From assembly GCA_050084985.1 (NCBI GenBank), contig JBITNC010000001.1:61380001-61444000 (forward strand): a stretch of DNA of 64,000 nucleotides. Reading direction: 5' to 3'. Made by a program: the position numbers and the translations under genes. Positions 22,790 to 34,763 of this stretch are shown here, in pieces. Under the pieces are notes generated by a model. It did no database searches and was not told where the DNA came from. It was given only the letters and a program-made list of their open reading frames with translations. Positions within the stretch are counted from its first letter, which is position 1. The number at the start of each line of letters is the position of its first letter. The DNA is from Nageia nagi. Taxonomy: Eukaryota; Pinophyta.

Positions 22790-24419
22790 AAAGTATAGAA
22801 ATGAAAGTGAGTGTAAATGGCATGATCAATGGCCCATTATGCAGAATCATAGGTGATAGATATAGACAACATGAAATCCCAGCACCAAAGGTTTATGGAT
22901 AAAAGATGGGCTATGGTGACATCATCAAAAAAATCTTCAATATGTGAAGATGTGGCCCATATAATTTAACAAAAATGAATACCAATCAAGTAAAAAGAGC
23001 AAAAATCATAATCCTCCATATGAAATTACATCTAGAGAACATACAGATGAGATTTTGGAGGAACTCTTCATTAGGTATATCATAGATTACATAAGTTCCC
23101 CAACAAGACTAGTGGTTAGTAAAAATCTTTATCTGATGAGAATTCCTTAGGACATTATAGGAATGGTCAAATCTTTCTGGTGTCGTGGTTAATGCTACCA
23201 TGTATGAAATTTGATGTTGTACACCATTAGGCAATTGATTAAACTAGTCTTTCTCTAATTATAGGGTTTGGACAAGGTCTCTGAAAGGGTCAATAGGAAT
23301 TATAGAAGGTGATCATGAGATACAAAAGGATGGAAATTCCCATGGATAGGGATGTTATAATGTGAATATCATTCCCATTGATTGGTGGAGTACTGATACA
23401 ATATAGGTGACACATGATACCTGATATATGTAAAGTATAATCAACCACCTACAATGTCATATGCAAGTGTTTTATAATTTGAATAAAGTTTTTTTAAAGA
23501 TAAGAATATATATACATACAAATATATATTCATATAAAAAGGTTTTTATTTTGAATATTTTTATGCTTTTTATTTGCATATGTATTTGATGATTTGTTTT
23601 GGCAATTTTACTTTTATTGAGGTAAAAAAAAATTTACAAGTCCCAAGTAGCAATGATCACCTTGGTTTTTATGAATAAACCAACCTTAATGATCCAAGAA
23701 GTAAAAGTATGGAGGTCATACTACAAAATGAGTAGGTCCTAGTCCTATAATGGATGGTTGATAATGGAATGGATAAAAATAAATGGTAAGATTGAGGGAT
23801 GATGCTTGAACTTCTTAATGATGCATTTTGGCATAGCTAATGATGTCAAGGCCTCCTCATATTTATGAAGTAAAGGATGATATGGGATCTCTAAGGAATA
23901 TGGAGGTTTTGATGGAAGTAATCACACAATCTAATTGTTAAACAAGCAATCCATTATGATCCTATGGGCTAATGTAGGCCAATATCGACATAACAAGTTT
24001 ATCATATAGACTTGGATAAAGTAATGTGCATGACTTAAGTAATACATGGATTTGTCTACATAAATATCCAAATTATCTCCTTGAATGCTTATCTCCCATC
24101 TTGATATCTATTTGGAGATAATTCTAAGGCTAAGATTCTTTGTAAATCGATGGGTAGATGGAGGAAATTTCTACTTCTAGGAGAAGTATATTGGGATAAT
24201 TTTGTTATAGCCTTATCTCTCAAGTATCTAGGTTTTTTATACCAAGATACTTATCAAATGCCTCTTTGGTCAGCAAACAAGTGGAAACTTTTTCTCTTTT
24301 TGATGCTATTTTCTATTTCAAATACATTAAACATGTATAAGTTTAAGAGAAAATATTTTTTGTTGATCTAAATTAAAAGACTATTTATAATATATATAAT
24401 CATAAATCAAAAGCTTATT
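22790..24419 (-). mobile_element. Post-integrase extra-ORF region of element B
   Basis: This is the counterpart of 1-2439 in A and of 55800-57060 in D. It is mostly decayed. One clear coding remnant is listed separately at 23946-24099. Compared with A, about 800 bp (A 1135-1955) are missing here at about 23930. Confidence 0.6.
23946..24099 (-). pseudogene. W...WP...C module of extra ORF, element B
   Basis: An uninterrupted minus-strand stretch of 51 codons reads WEISIQGDNLDIYVDKSMYY, then FIQVYMINLL, then RYWPTLAHRIIMDC. It aligns with both modules of the D extra ORF: initial W-[DE]-[IV], G at +6, WP near the end, and a final C exactly 11 residues after the W of WP. This copy is three residues longer between W and WP. 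I recognise no known domain. Its conservation between diverged copies argues for a once functional protein. Confidence 0.65.
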
Positions 24420-25720
24420 AACTATAGAAAGGATGAAGATGCATGATGTTTATACATTCACACTCTTCATTACCTTTCATATAAACTAAATGATAAGCTC
24501 CAGATCCAAACTTTTTTTAGTTAAATAAGGTCCTAACTAGTTGGTAGCAAACTTGTCATGAAGTTGTCATTCCATTCAAGAAGTTTGTTGGTTTTCTTTT
24601 AAAACTAAATCCCCTATATTGAATTCACAAATTTTGAACTTTTTTATCAAAATCTTATTTAATACAATTTTGATAGGTTACAATGTTCTAAAGAATTAAT
24701 TCTTCTTTCATCTAGAAGTAGTAATTGATCTAATCTTGTTTAACAAGTTGCTTCATGTATGATATAATCTTGTAGGGCAATTCATAGAGAGGGAATTTCT
24801 ATTTCTAAGGGTAGTACTACTTCTACCCCATATACTAAAGAAAATGGGATTGCCCTAGTAGGAGTTTGAATTCTAGTTTGTTAAGCCCACAATGCATGTG
24901 GAATCCTTGTATGCCAATCTTGATGGTAGTCATCAATAGTTTTCAATAAATTACTACAAATAGTTTTATTTGCATCTTCAACTTGGCCATTTCCTTAGGG
25001 ATTGTAAGGTGTCAAGGAGCTTAATCAAATATTATATCCTTTACACAAAGCTTATACTTCCTTATTTTTGAAGTTTTTTTTCCATTATCAATGATGATTT
25101 GACCGAGAATTCCAAAATGACATATGATGTGGTTTTGTATGAATTCTACTATCTTTGGCCCTTTTTTGAAATCATGGGGATGGATTACACCCATTTCATA
25201 AAATATTATGTAGCAGTTACTATAAATTGTGACCTCCTAAGGAAATAGGGGATATTTGACCTATCAAATCTAATGCCCATTTTGAGAATGGTGAAATGAT
25301 TGCATGGGTTGTAATGTATGTGAAGCTTGATTAAATATATTAGTGTGTTATTGATATTTAACACACTTTTTAACATATTCCGTATAGTCATGTGCCATAG
25401 TAGGCCAATAGTATCCCATATGTATTAATCATTTTGTAATTATGGAGCCACTAAGATGTCCTATACAAATTCCATCATGTGTACATGAAATAGGAATTTA
25501 TGAATCAGCCATTCTAAACATCTAAGAAATATCCCATCAAAACTCTTATGGTATAGGACATCTCCTATCATGCAAAAGTGAAAATCTTTTATCTTAAATG
25601 GTTTTCTAGATGATTTTGTGAATACCTTAGGTAATACCCATCTCTTAGGAATTTGAACAATTGTGTATGCCACAAATTTTTGTCTTCCATAGCGATGTCT
25701 AGGACTACATGTTCAACTTC
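24420..25720 (-). pseudogene. Integrase of Tat element B (decayed)
   Basis: The minus strand carries the integrase in broken frames. The N-terminal part (25461-25673) reads FKIKDFHFCMIGDVLYHKSF and FLRCLEW, matching KIKATKYCLIGDILHRQNF-like sequence of D. The catalytic glutamate segment reads GNGQVEDANKTIC near 24950-25000, so the Glu is retained. A SLVYG-type block lies near 24820-24850. It acts in cDNA insertion in intact relatives. Stops and shifts make it inactive. Confidence 0.7.
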
Positions 25721-25749
25721 ATTTGATTCTATTAAGGATTAAGTGATTT

Positions 25750-26190
25750 GGACAATCTCAATAGGAATCATTTTTTTATTAGGGTTTGTGGGCATCAAAG
25801 ATCCAATGGAAGCCATAGCATCAACAAACCTATTAGTTGATCATGGTGTTACTTCTAGATCATATTTTACAAAAAATGATAAGAGATTATTTACTAATCT
25901 CTTATATTTTTTAGCAAAGGTTCCTTACACTAGAATATTTCTTTGACTTGGTTTACAATCAATAACAAATACCAATGAATTTAACTTTTTTTAATTTGAA
26001 TTTTATGGCATTTTTTATAGCTAAGATTAAGGCTTCATACTTAGCATTATTGTTTGTACATGAAAAAATAAGCTTAAAAGAATAGGGTATGGGAACTCCT
26101 CGGGTGTAATGAACATGACACCTGCACCCCTCTTTGTTCACATCTCAATACATCAAAATATATTACCATATTTAATCTTGTTTAGATTCT
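25750..26190 (-). pseudogene. Second (Tat-type) RNase H of element B
   Basis: The minus-strand piece 25959-26141 reads RGVPIPYSFKLIFSCTNNNAKYEALILAIKNAIKFKLKKVKF. This is the middle of the second RNase H, with Glu in YEAL. The FDGS-like start lies just upstream near 26160 in another frame. It lies between RNase H and integrase, identical in order to A and D. Confidence 0.75.
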
Positions 26191-26820
26191 ACAAGGATTT
26201 CTATTTCATCTAATTGGAATACATGTTCATTTGGTAATTCTATGATGAGTGGATTATCATTGGGTAGTGGTGCTTTAGCAAGATAGTTTGGTATGACTTT
26301 TCCTTTAATTGCTTTTTGACTTATGAAGAGTAAGTTGAATTCAATCAAATGCATGATCCATTTGGATTTTCTTGCATTTTGATAAGTTTTATCATCATAT
26401 ATTTCAAAGGATCTGCTTTAGCAATTACATACATGATATTGTTTAGAATGTAATGTCTAAAGTTTTTAGTTGCAAATACTACCGCTAAGAAACTTTTCCA
26501 AGTATACGTATTTTATCTCATAGCCAACCAAAGTTTGACTAAGGTAATATATTGCTTGTTCTTTATTATTCTCATTCTTTTGTGCAAGCATAGTTCCTAA
26601 GGTTATTTTTATGGTAGATATATATAATAGGAATGGTTCTTCAGGATTAGGTAGTACTAAAATAGGTGGTGAAAGTAGATAGCACTTTATTTCATCGAAT
26701 GTTTCCTATTGTTCATTTCCCTAGTGAAATGTAATTCCTTTATTTAAGAGTTTGTTAAAAGATTTACATTTATCTGATAATTGAGAAATGAAACACCTTA
26801 TGGCTTATAACTTACCTTAC
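26191..26820 (-). pseudogene. RNase H (gypsy type) of element B
   Basis: The minus strand shows PILVLPNPEEPFLLYISTI, LGTMLAQKNENNKEQAIYYL and FRHYILNNIMYVIAKADPLKYMM, then the tail frame 26172-26354 with HLIEFNLLFISQKAIKGKVI. The blocks follow the D copy (53380-53980) closely. Unlike A, the N-terminal half is present. In-frame stops and shifts break it. Confidence 0.75.
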
Positions 26821-26829
26821 ATGATTTGT

Positions 26830-27540
26830 AGTTATGTTATATTCCAAGGGGGTAACATATTTGTTATTGCTTTTATCTTGTTAGGATCTACTTCTATTCC
26901 TCACCTAGAGATGATGAAACATAATTTCCTAGATGTTGCTTCAAAAAACACATTTCTTTAGGTTTAATCAGATCTTATGTTCTAGTAACCAATCAAATAC
27001 TTTAATGAATACTTTGGAATGATCTTCCCATAATTTTTATTTAGCCAATACATCATCTACATAATCCTTTACAATGTCATGCATGTAATCATGAAAAATA
27101 TAAGTCATTGCTCTTTGATAAGTAGCTCCAACATTTTTCAATCCAAAAGGCATTACTTTATAACATAATGTTCCCTAAGGTGTTATGAATGCAATTTTAT
27201 GTTGTTCTCCTAATGCTACTTTAATTTGGTTATATCCTAAAAACCCATCCATAAGTGACAACATTTCATGTCCAATAGTAGAATTGACTAAATTATCTAT
27301 GTTTGGTAGAGGAAAGTCATCTTTAGAGCATGCTTTGTTCAAATATCTAAAGTTTTATGCATTTTCATATCTTCCCAATAGATTTTTTGATCGATATGAT
27401 ATTAGAAATCCATTCAAAATAATCAATAGGATGGATAAACTTAACTTCCAATAGTTTTTACAAGTCTTCTTTTACAATTAGGGCAATTGTAGGATGCATT
27501 TTTTTGTAATTTTTGTTTAAAAATTTTTGCACCATCCTTT
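26830..27540 (-). pseudogene. Reverse transcriptase of element B
   Basis: Minus-strand fragments show the same blocks as A and D: an MDGF.GYNQI-like block near 27230-27260, VMPFGLKNVGATYQRAM near 27110-27160 and a DIVKDYVDDVLAK-like catalytic box near 27050-27075. The last keeps both catalytic Asp. Frames change several times. It matches 4592-5300 in A. Confidence 0.78.
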
Positions 27541-28860
27541 ATATTTATATTATGTACTACTAAGTTAGGATCAAGTCCAAGCATATCAACATATCACCAT
27601 GCAAATATTTCCTATTTTTATTTGAGTATTGTGATGAACTCTCTTCTTTGATTTTCAGTAAGGGATTTCCCTAATTGAATGATTTTAGGGTTGTTAGGAT
27701 CATCACTTAGATCAACCTCAATGGTCTCTTCAATTAACATGTGAGATCCTTCCTCTAATTGGTTAGGTATTGGAATCCAATTATTATCATTTGCATTATA
27801 TTCTTCATCCTCACCTTTACATTGGTATTATAAGGTGGTATTAATATTTAAATCTAAAGTTTATAGGATTGCATCTATGTCTTTGAAATCTTGAATTGTT
27901 GGTTGTTTAGGAATCAATGTAAAGTCTATAGTTTCTTCATCTACCAAAAAGTATGAGGAAGAGCTATTTGGATTTTTTGAGCTTATTATTTCATACTCAT
28001 CACTTTCATACCAATAAAAGTCTATTTTATATATAAGGTTATCATATATTTATATGATTTTCACCACATTAATTGATATATCCCAAAATAATCTTCCTTA
28101 GGGTAACTTTCTAGACTCCATACCATCCTTATTTATCATCCATTTAGGTGTTTTGTATGAGTTTTCAAATATTTTAGCTTCTATTTCTATTTTAATTATC
28201 TTACAATTGGATATTCCTTGATTTTTGTTCTTATAACCTAATCGTGTTTTATCACTAGGCAATTGGTAATGAATATCAATGGTGTACCTAGGTCCTTGTT
28301 CATATTATCCTAAACCTTATCCTTTCCACTACCATCTATCAAAGTATCTTTAGACAAATGATCTTACATCAAGTGATAAGTATTCTAATGAATCACAAAA
28401 GATACCTTCATTGGATTGAGATAAAGGGAAGTTAGGTGGTTCTATTGGACCATGATATAAAAAAAAGTTTGATTAAGTGACTGCCCTAGTGGTATTAATT
28501 TTCCTACTATACTAGAAGACTCTTTAGGTCTTCCTATTTCTTATGCTATAGGAATATTAAAAATGACATCATCAATGGCAAATTATCCTATTCCATAACC
28601 TATTAATCTTATAGTTACATGATAGATATTATATGGTTAATATTTTATTATAATATCATTATCTGATGTATTTATGGGACAATATGCTTTTGATGATGAG
28701 GCTTTGCTTGCTTCATCTAACTTTGATACTTTATCTTCCCATGTTTGCTTTTCTAATAGTGTCAGTTCTATTTTTGGTAATGGATCTTTTTTAATCTTTG
28801 GTGTATGAGATATTTCAAGATCAACAAGATCTTTCCTTTTTATTGAACTTAAAAAAGAAC
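27541..28860 (-). pseudogene. Protease-RT linker of element B polyprotein
   Basis: Decayed acidic linker corresponding to 5301-6600 in A. Short segments resembling SIQQPTIQDFKDIDAI and VDEETIDFTLIPKQP can be read on the minus strand near 27870-27950. No domain is recognised and no catalytic motif is expected. Confidence 0.5.
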
Positions 28861-28864
28861 CTTT

Positions 28865-29530
28865 TTAATCAACATCTACTATTGACACCTTTTTTGGAAC
28901 TATAGGCATTATAAAATAGAGAGTAGAAGGTAGAGTAGTTTCTCCTAAAATATGTATGTGATTGCAATGGGAATATGGATTTTCATCTCCAAGTACAAAA
29001 TGTACCACCCCATTATGAATACATTTTAGATAGTTATAATATCTTGATGGGATGCATTGCATGTCTCTAATGCAAGGTCTCCCTAAGAGTAGATTGTATT
29101 GTGTTATATCTACATCAATAACTTGTAATAATGTTTGTACTATTTTAGATCTTACAGTAATAGGTAATGAGATAGATCCCATTATTGAGCATAAAGCTTC
29201 ATTCAAAGCTCTTAATTGTAAAAAATGTGCACATATATGTGAGAAGGAGAGATTTAAGCTTTTATAAGTGATTATGGAAATAATATTTACTACAGAACCA
29301 TCATCTATTAATATCCTCTTAAAACCTCTCCCATCTATCTTGGCTACAATATGTAGTGGAGGATATTACCTTGTAAATGGTTTAATGGCCTTATTCATGA
29401 TCATAAAAGCTATAGTGGGCTTTTGTCTTATCCTAATATTTCCCATAAAAGACACAAAGCTTTGAAGGTCATTAACATCTAGGTCAATTGTTGCAACAAT
29501 TGGTTCATAACTTCCCTATGATCTTTGGAT
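28865..29530 (-). pseudogene. Aspartic protease region of element B
   Basis: The active-site segment on the minus strand (about 29275-29325) reads FKRILIDDGSVVNIIS, again without the usual D-[ST]-G. The downstream frame 28865-29206 reads SISLPITVRSKIVQTLLQVI, YNLLLGRPCIRDMQC and HNGVVHFVLGDENPYSH, ending the domain. The frames are interrupted between the two parts. Confidence 0.75.
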
Positions 29531-32160
29531 TGTTGTAGTAATTCAAATAAAAAAATATTTACTTGTGAATTTCTCAATTAATGTTGTAATGATCCTTTTA
29601 CTAAAACCTTTGGAGGTTATGACCTAGGTATATTTGGTTGTACAATGTCATCATTTATTTGATTGTTAGGGATATCAACTTGTCTTCCTTATTCCCTTTG
29701 GGATCTTGTAGTTATACTTACCATAGCAACAAAAGTAGACACATCTTGAAACCCTTTATGCATTACTTGATTTTTGTGTGAGTGTGACACTATGGTATTA
29801 GTTTGGTGTTGAGAAAGTGGATTCTAATATATTTCTAGGTTTTGATTAGCAATAGTTAATGGGTTAACTACCTATAATCTTCCTTGATCAATCAAATCTT
29901 AAATGTTATGTTGTAATGTTCTACATTTACCCATAATATGATCCTTTTGATGATGGTAATGATAATAATCATTCTCATTATATAATTTTCTATCTCTTGC
30001 ATCTAGTCTTTCATGTTGTATTTCAAGTAATGTAATCATTTGATGGTCCATTAATTTTTTTAAAATATCATAAAGTGGTTCAATCAAATAAGTAAACTTT
30101 TTAGGAAGTGGCCTAGAATTTCTTCCCTCATATTGTTGAATAGGTATGTTTTGTAGAGGGTTTGGTTCTCCATATTTAAGATAAGAAAATTTATTAGCAT
30201 GCATTAGTTTTACTGATTGTTTTGCTTGATTTTTATTTCTAACATAAGGTTCTTCCTTTTTACCATTTAGTTCCCCATCTTGGATTTTAACCTTTTCAAT
30301 TACAACAACTTGAAAAATTACTTCCTCAAATATCTTATGTTTTTGAATCAATAAGGTACTAGTGATAGGTCTTAGACAGCTTTGAATAAACATTTTCACT
30401 AGTTTTTCTTATGGGAGAGTATAGGGCATGCTTTTTAGAATCACCCTCCATCTTGAGATAAAGTTTGTAACTGCCTCATCCTAAAATTGTTGTAATCTTA
30501 TGAGATCAGTTATAGAGGTTTTATCTTTAATGTTTATCCTAAATTATTCTAAGAATAAGCTAGCTAATTATGCATATGATGTGATGCTATGCTCAGTTAA
30601 GTTATTGTACTAATCTATTTCTTATCTAACAAGTTTCATACAAAAGATATGTGGCATCAAAGCATCACTATTGGAAATTACATAACTTGAATACTTGACA
30701 TGTATTAGATATTCTTTAGGATCCTCCTTTCCTTTTAAAGATTCAATTTTTGGAATTTTGAAATTGAAAGGGATATCCATCTTAGGAACACTTGGGTGTA
30801 TGGGATCATTACAAATTATTTTGTAAGAGACTATGTTTATTTTGTTGGCATAACATCCTTTCAATATCTATCAACCTTTCATTGAACCATTAGTTGGTTG
30901 TGTATGTACAAAAGGACATTTACTATCCATATTAACATCCTTTTTTTATTTATTGAAAATGATTTGGTAACTTTTTTTGAAAGGTGTTTCATCACCATAA
31001 TAACTTCTATTATATGGTAGAGAAGACAAAGGAGGTTTATATGGAGGCAATTATTGTTTCCCCTATTGATATAAAGGTGTAGGATCATAATATATTTGAG
31101 CCTCATATCTAGGCCAAGGTAGAGGGGGTCTTGGAGATTTTTGTTTCCATGTGGTATCTCCCTTCTTCTTAGTACATGAACATTTTGATCTTTATAGTTT
31201 TTATGTCCTTAAGGAGATAAGGATTGTGCTTTGCATGGCAACTTCCTATTATCTACTACTCCTTGATTTGATTTTTTTTAAGTTGAGCTTGAACATATTA
31301 TTTATTAGATGTCCTATTGGTGTTTTACTTTGGTATGCATAAAATATAGGTTGTGTTTGTAAACATGATTTTTTCCCCAATTTCTTGGTTCATTTCATTT
31401 ATGCATATCTGTATTATATAGGATAATTTTTTGGTTAGCTTAAAGTTGATTTTTATTTTGATTTGATCTAGATACATACGATGGTATCTCTTATACCCTA
31501 TAACTTGAAGTATCAATGTTACTTCATTTAGGAGCTCTATGACTCATCTTGGGGGTTGTACAAGTAGTATTAAGGTTTATGTGGATAATGATAGAAGAAG
31601 AATGACTAGTCCTAGGGGTAAGTGTGCTTGTTTTTAGAATATGATAAGCATCATTATACACCCTATCATGGCTCCTTGATTTAGATACTGGAGTGGTTGT
31701 ATGTATCAAAATTATATCATCCAATCCTTCTATACTTCTAGAGATGGTGGAAGGGATGTAATCATCTCGTATTGTATATAATTAAACAAGATGTCCATTT
31801 GATAGGTAATGCATAACAAGATCATACTTAGGTTTAAAAATAATTTTTTGTAATATGGTATAATTTGAATGCATTTGTGGTGGGATAACACTCCTTAAAG
31901 TGATTTCTTCCTCATTACCTATTGGTGTATCTTCTGCTAGATAAGTTAAATCTAATGGAAGACTATGAGTGTGAGAGAAATGAGGAATCATTAACTACAT
32001 TAAACATTGTCTAACTTCATTTTAGGTATCATCTATCTAAAGAGGAGTTCCTCTCCTTGATATATCTTTGCTATACCTATGACTAGGTTATCTTTCTTGG
32101 TAGGTTTCATCATAGGGCTCTTGTTGTTGACAAGTCATTTGAGAACAAGTATTAACCATT
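29531..32160 (-). pseudogene. Gag of Tat element B
   Basis: It probably starts at an ATG at 32160 (MVNTCSQMTCQQQEP). Then come an N-terminal part with ILIHTTTPVSKSRSHDRVYN (31524-31724), a capsid part with MDIPFNFKIPKIESLKGKED (30622-30864), and the C-terminal frame 29899-30399. The last reads SCLRPITSTLLIQKHKIFEE and ends with a degenerate zinc-knuckle-like YHYHHQKDHIMGKCRTLQH. The C-terminal half is the longest open piece (166 codons). The N-terminus differs from that of the D gag (MVQTRS...), showing subfamily divergence. Stops break it throughout. Confidence 0.8.
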
Positions 32161-33862
32161 CTCTTCTATTTTTTGGAACCTTTTACTTTTCAGTTTTGTT
32201 TTTATTTTTTGCTAAATAAGAAATAAAAGAAAACACACATTGTTCATAGTAATTATATTTTTATTATTGATTTATATTATCAAAAAAATAAGTAGATGCA
32301 CAAACAACCAATGTATGAACTCATATTTTTGTTGTGATTATCTTATCTAATTTTGTTGATAAATTAAATTAATATCCCTTAATGAGTTAGGTGAATTATT
32401 CATATTATTTTTGTGGATTTTCTTAGATTATTTTTTCTAGTCAAGTGTTTAAACAAGGGTAGGCTTGAATTCTATAAGCAATCTATGGCAAAGTATTAGC
32501 TTGGTATTTAAGGTGGTCCCCTTAGTACAATTAGGCTTGAAAATTTTTGCTAAAGACTATCTTAATAGTGGAATCCAAGAATAGCCTCCTTATTTATAGT
32601 CACCTAATGAAAGTGATGACTTTCATCCTAAAACCCAATATTCATCTCCAAGATTATCTCTATGGCTTATGGTGTGGTTGGTGGGTACACAAGAAATGTA
32701 GAATCAATGGTTGGTCATCACCTCCAACTCATTGATGTTTTTTTATAAGGTTTATGCATATATATTTAAATAAAAGAAATCAATATCACTAAACCTCAAG
32801 CCAACATACATTTTCTTTGATTATATTCTATTTAATATGAAAAAAGTAGTGTTTTAATTAATGATTCTTGATTCAACCCATGAGATTCATTACAACTTTT
32901 AGTGTGATTATTTAACCAAAAATCAATAAGATTCTTTAACTCCTCTTTGAGTCATAATATTTTGACCTCCTTTTGGAGTGATAAGCCAAACAAGAAGAAT
33001 TTTAATGTGAAATGAATTTCCTTAGAAAGATTCATTAACTCCTCTTTAAGTCACAATCTTTGACCTCCTTTAGGAGTGGTAAGGTAGATAGGAAGAGTTT
33101 TAATATAAAGGTAAATACCCACCAAATCAATTAACCAGTTTAATTATGTTGTAATCTACTTAATGTCAGTAAATTAACCTTATATTCATTCCATTCTTAA
33201 TGAAAGTTTATTCCTCCTTCTAGTGCATAAGTAATTTAATGAGAGTTTATTACCAATTTTAGTGAGATAAAGTGATAAAAGAAAAATGTTCATTTACACT
33301 TTTCCTATTGCACCCATTCTGATCACCTAAGATTGCTTTTTAGGCAAAGCAAGAGCATAAGTGGGTGTAATGGAAAATTTTAAGTGAGTTTATTAGTTAA
33401 ATCCAAAAAAAACAAAGATAAATAACATTCATGTAATTTACTTAAATAAAGCAAAATAATGCATGTTACCTAAACATTCATTTACCTTCCTATATGCAAT
33501 TTGAGTAAATCAATCATAGAATATATGTTTGTTTCTATTTTCTATTTTAGTGCTTAAGTTATGCTTTTAGAATTTATGAAAGTTGAAATGTATACTCTCT
33601 ATCTTCAGTTGCTGGTGTTTCACAATTTTAATTTAGAGTCACTAGCAATTAGTCTCAATCACTAGTGTTCTAACCCAATCGTTGGTGATTACATACATCA
33701 CTAGCACCCAATAATAGTCATCAGTAATTACATAGTTAGAAAATAAATAAAAATTAGCATGAAATTAGTAGCGATACTACAAGACATAAGATACAAAAAA
33801 TGAATGATAAAACATAGAAAATACCCCTTATCTTTATTTTTGATGCAGCTTGTATGCAAAGG
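32161..33862 (-). other. 5' leader of element B with hairpin repeats
   Basis: About 1.7 kb of noncoding leader between PBS and gag. Two hairpin units with a CCTCC...GGAG stem lie at 32964-32985 and 33062-33082. Weaker ones lie at 33190-33290. They match the repeats at 46591-47100 in D. A group of CACTAG/ATCACTAGTG/GTTGGTGATT motifs lies at 33610-33730, soon after the PBS. Confidence 0.7.
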
Positions 33863-33880
33863 CCCTCCTTCTAGCACCAA
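33863..33880 (-). other. Primer binding site of element B
   Basis: The minus strand TGGTGCTAGAAGGAGGGCC lies 2-3 bases inside the 5' LTR. D-type sequence at 63770 is TGGCGCTAGAAGGAGGGCC, a single-base difference. The leading TGG fits pairing to a tRNA CCA end; I cannot assign the tRNA. Confidence 0.75.
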
Positions 33881-33882
33881 AA

Positions 33883-34763
33883 TGTTTAACCCAAAAATAA
33901 CCCTACAAGCATGCAAAATAAGATATGTTACAAGCAATAAAACTCTTTATTACATTTTGGTATTAACCAATAATTATTTTACAATGAAAAATCTCATGTT
34001 GATTTGTGATTGTACAATAGTGCCTTGTCTAGTAAGGGATTTTGATTATAGTAAAGGGAGGTATAGGCTCCCTTGGGCCTACTTTGAATGGTTATATCGA
34101 TGTCTATAGGCCTTCAATAGTATCTCCAAAACTTGCAAGAAAATGTTGGTGATGATCTTTGATTGTTTATCCTTCTTATGCTCCAACCAACTACCATACA
34201 CCTAAAAATCTTGCACACATGCAAACAAGGAACATACTAAACATACTTGCTAATATAGCTAAATTACATTAAAGTATAATGAAATACAAGCATGAAAGAT
34301 AGGAAAATGTAACACATTTACTCACTAAAAGTTTGAATGTATTCTAGCAGAGTAAGGTTGCATAAAAATTTGATATTTTTATCCTTAGGAGAGGCTTAAT
34401 TTATATAGTTTTGGGATGGCCAATGTTGTTATTTTGGAGGAAAGGATTGGATAAAAAAGGCTCATCTATCTTATCATAAGTTTTATCTACATGGGGAAGG
34501 TGTATGATCAAGGATGACTCATCCAATATCTACTGGTTTGTTTACATTCGCACCCTAATTTTTTCCATTTTTTCTTTAGCATTTCTATTTATAGGATCAT
34601 TGGTGATTTCATATCAGGTGTCAATGACTGGATTAGGTTGCCAATGATTATCTTAGGTTGTCAGTGATAAGGGGTTTAGCAAACTTTATTTTTTGATTAA
34701 AAATTTAAATTTTTATTCCTTTTTTTCATTTATTGAAATAAGGGTCATTTTTAGGTGTCTACA
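33883..34763 (-). repeat. 5' LTR of Tat element B
   Basis: It starts TGTTTAACCC and ends GGTGTCTACA on the plus strand, so reads TG...CA on the minus strand. It pairs with 16661-17543. It contains a TATA-like box and a cluster of ATCATTGGTGAT, GTCAATGAC and GCCAATGAT motifs (34595-34680). Confidence 0.9.
34585..34594 (-). promoter_or_regulatory. Candidate TATA box in B 5' LTR
   Basis: The minus strand reads CTATAAATAG, a canonical plant TATA form, about 170 bp inside the LTR 5' end. The 3' LTR has the degenerate TTGTAAATAG at the equivalent place. Confidence 0.45.

Larger units (their letters stand above)
16661..34763 (-). mobile_element. Tat element B, nearly complete (about 18.1 kb)
   Basis: This is a full LTR-to-LTR Ty3/gypsy element of the Tat lineage on the minus strand. 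5' LTR 33883-34763, PBS beside it, leader, gag, protease, linker, RT, RNase H, second RNase H and integrase run leftward. They are followed by an extra-ORF region, an A-rich tract and a conserved noncoding block. A PMD gene on the opposite strand, a PPT and the 3' LTR (16661-17543) complete it. LTR lengths agree (about 882 and 881 bp), with identity in the high 80s by eye, so it is older than N. Every ORF is broken. I found no convincing target duplication at its outer ends. Confidence 0.85.

Noticed and set aside
22538-22798. Open frame with long Ile-Tyr run
   Set aside because: It is the translation of the (TA)n microsatellite and the following T-rich tract, not a gene.
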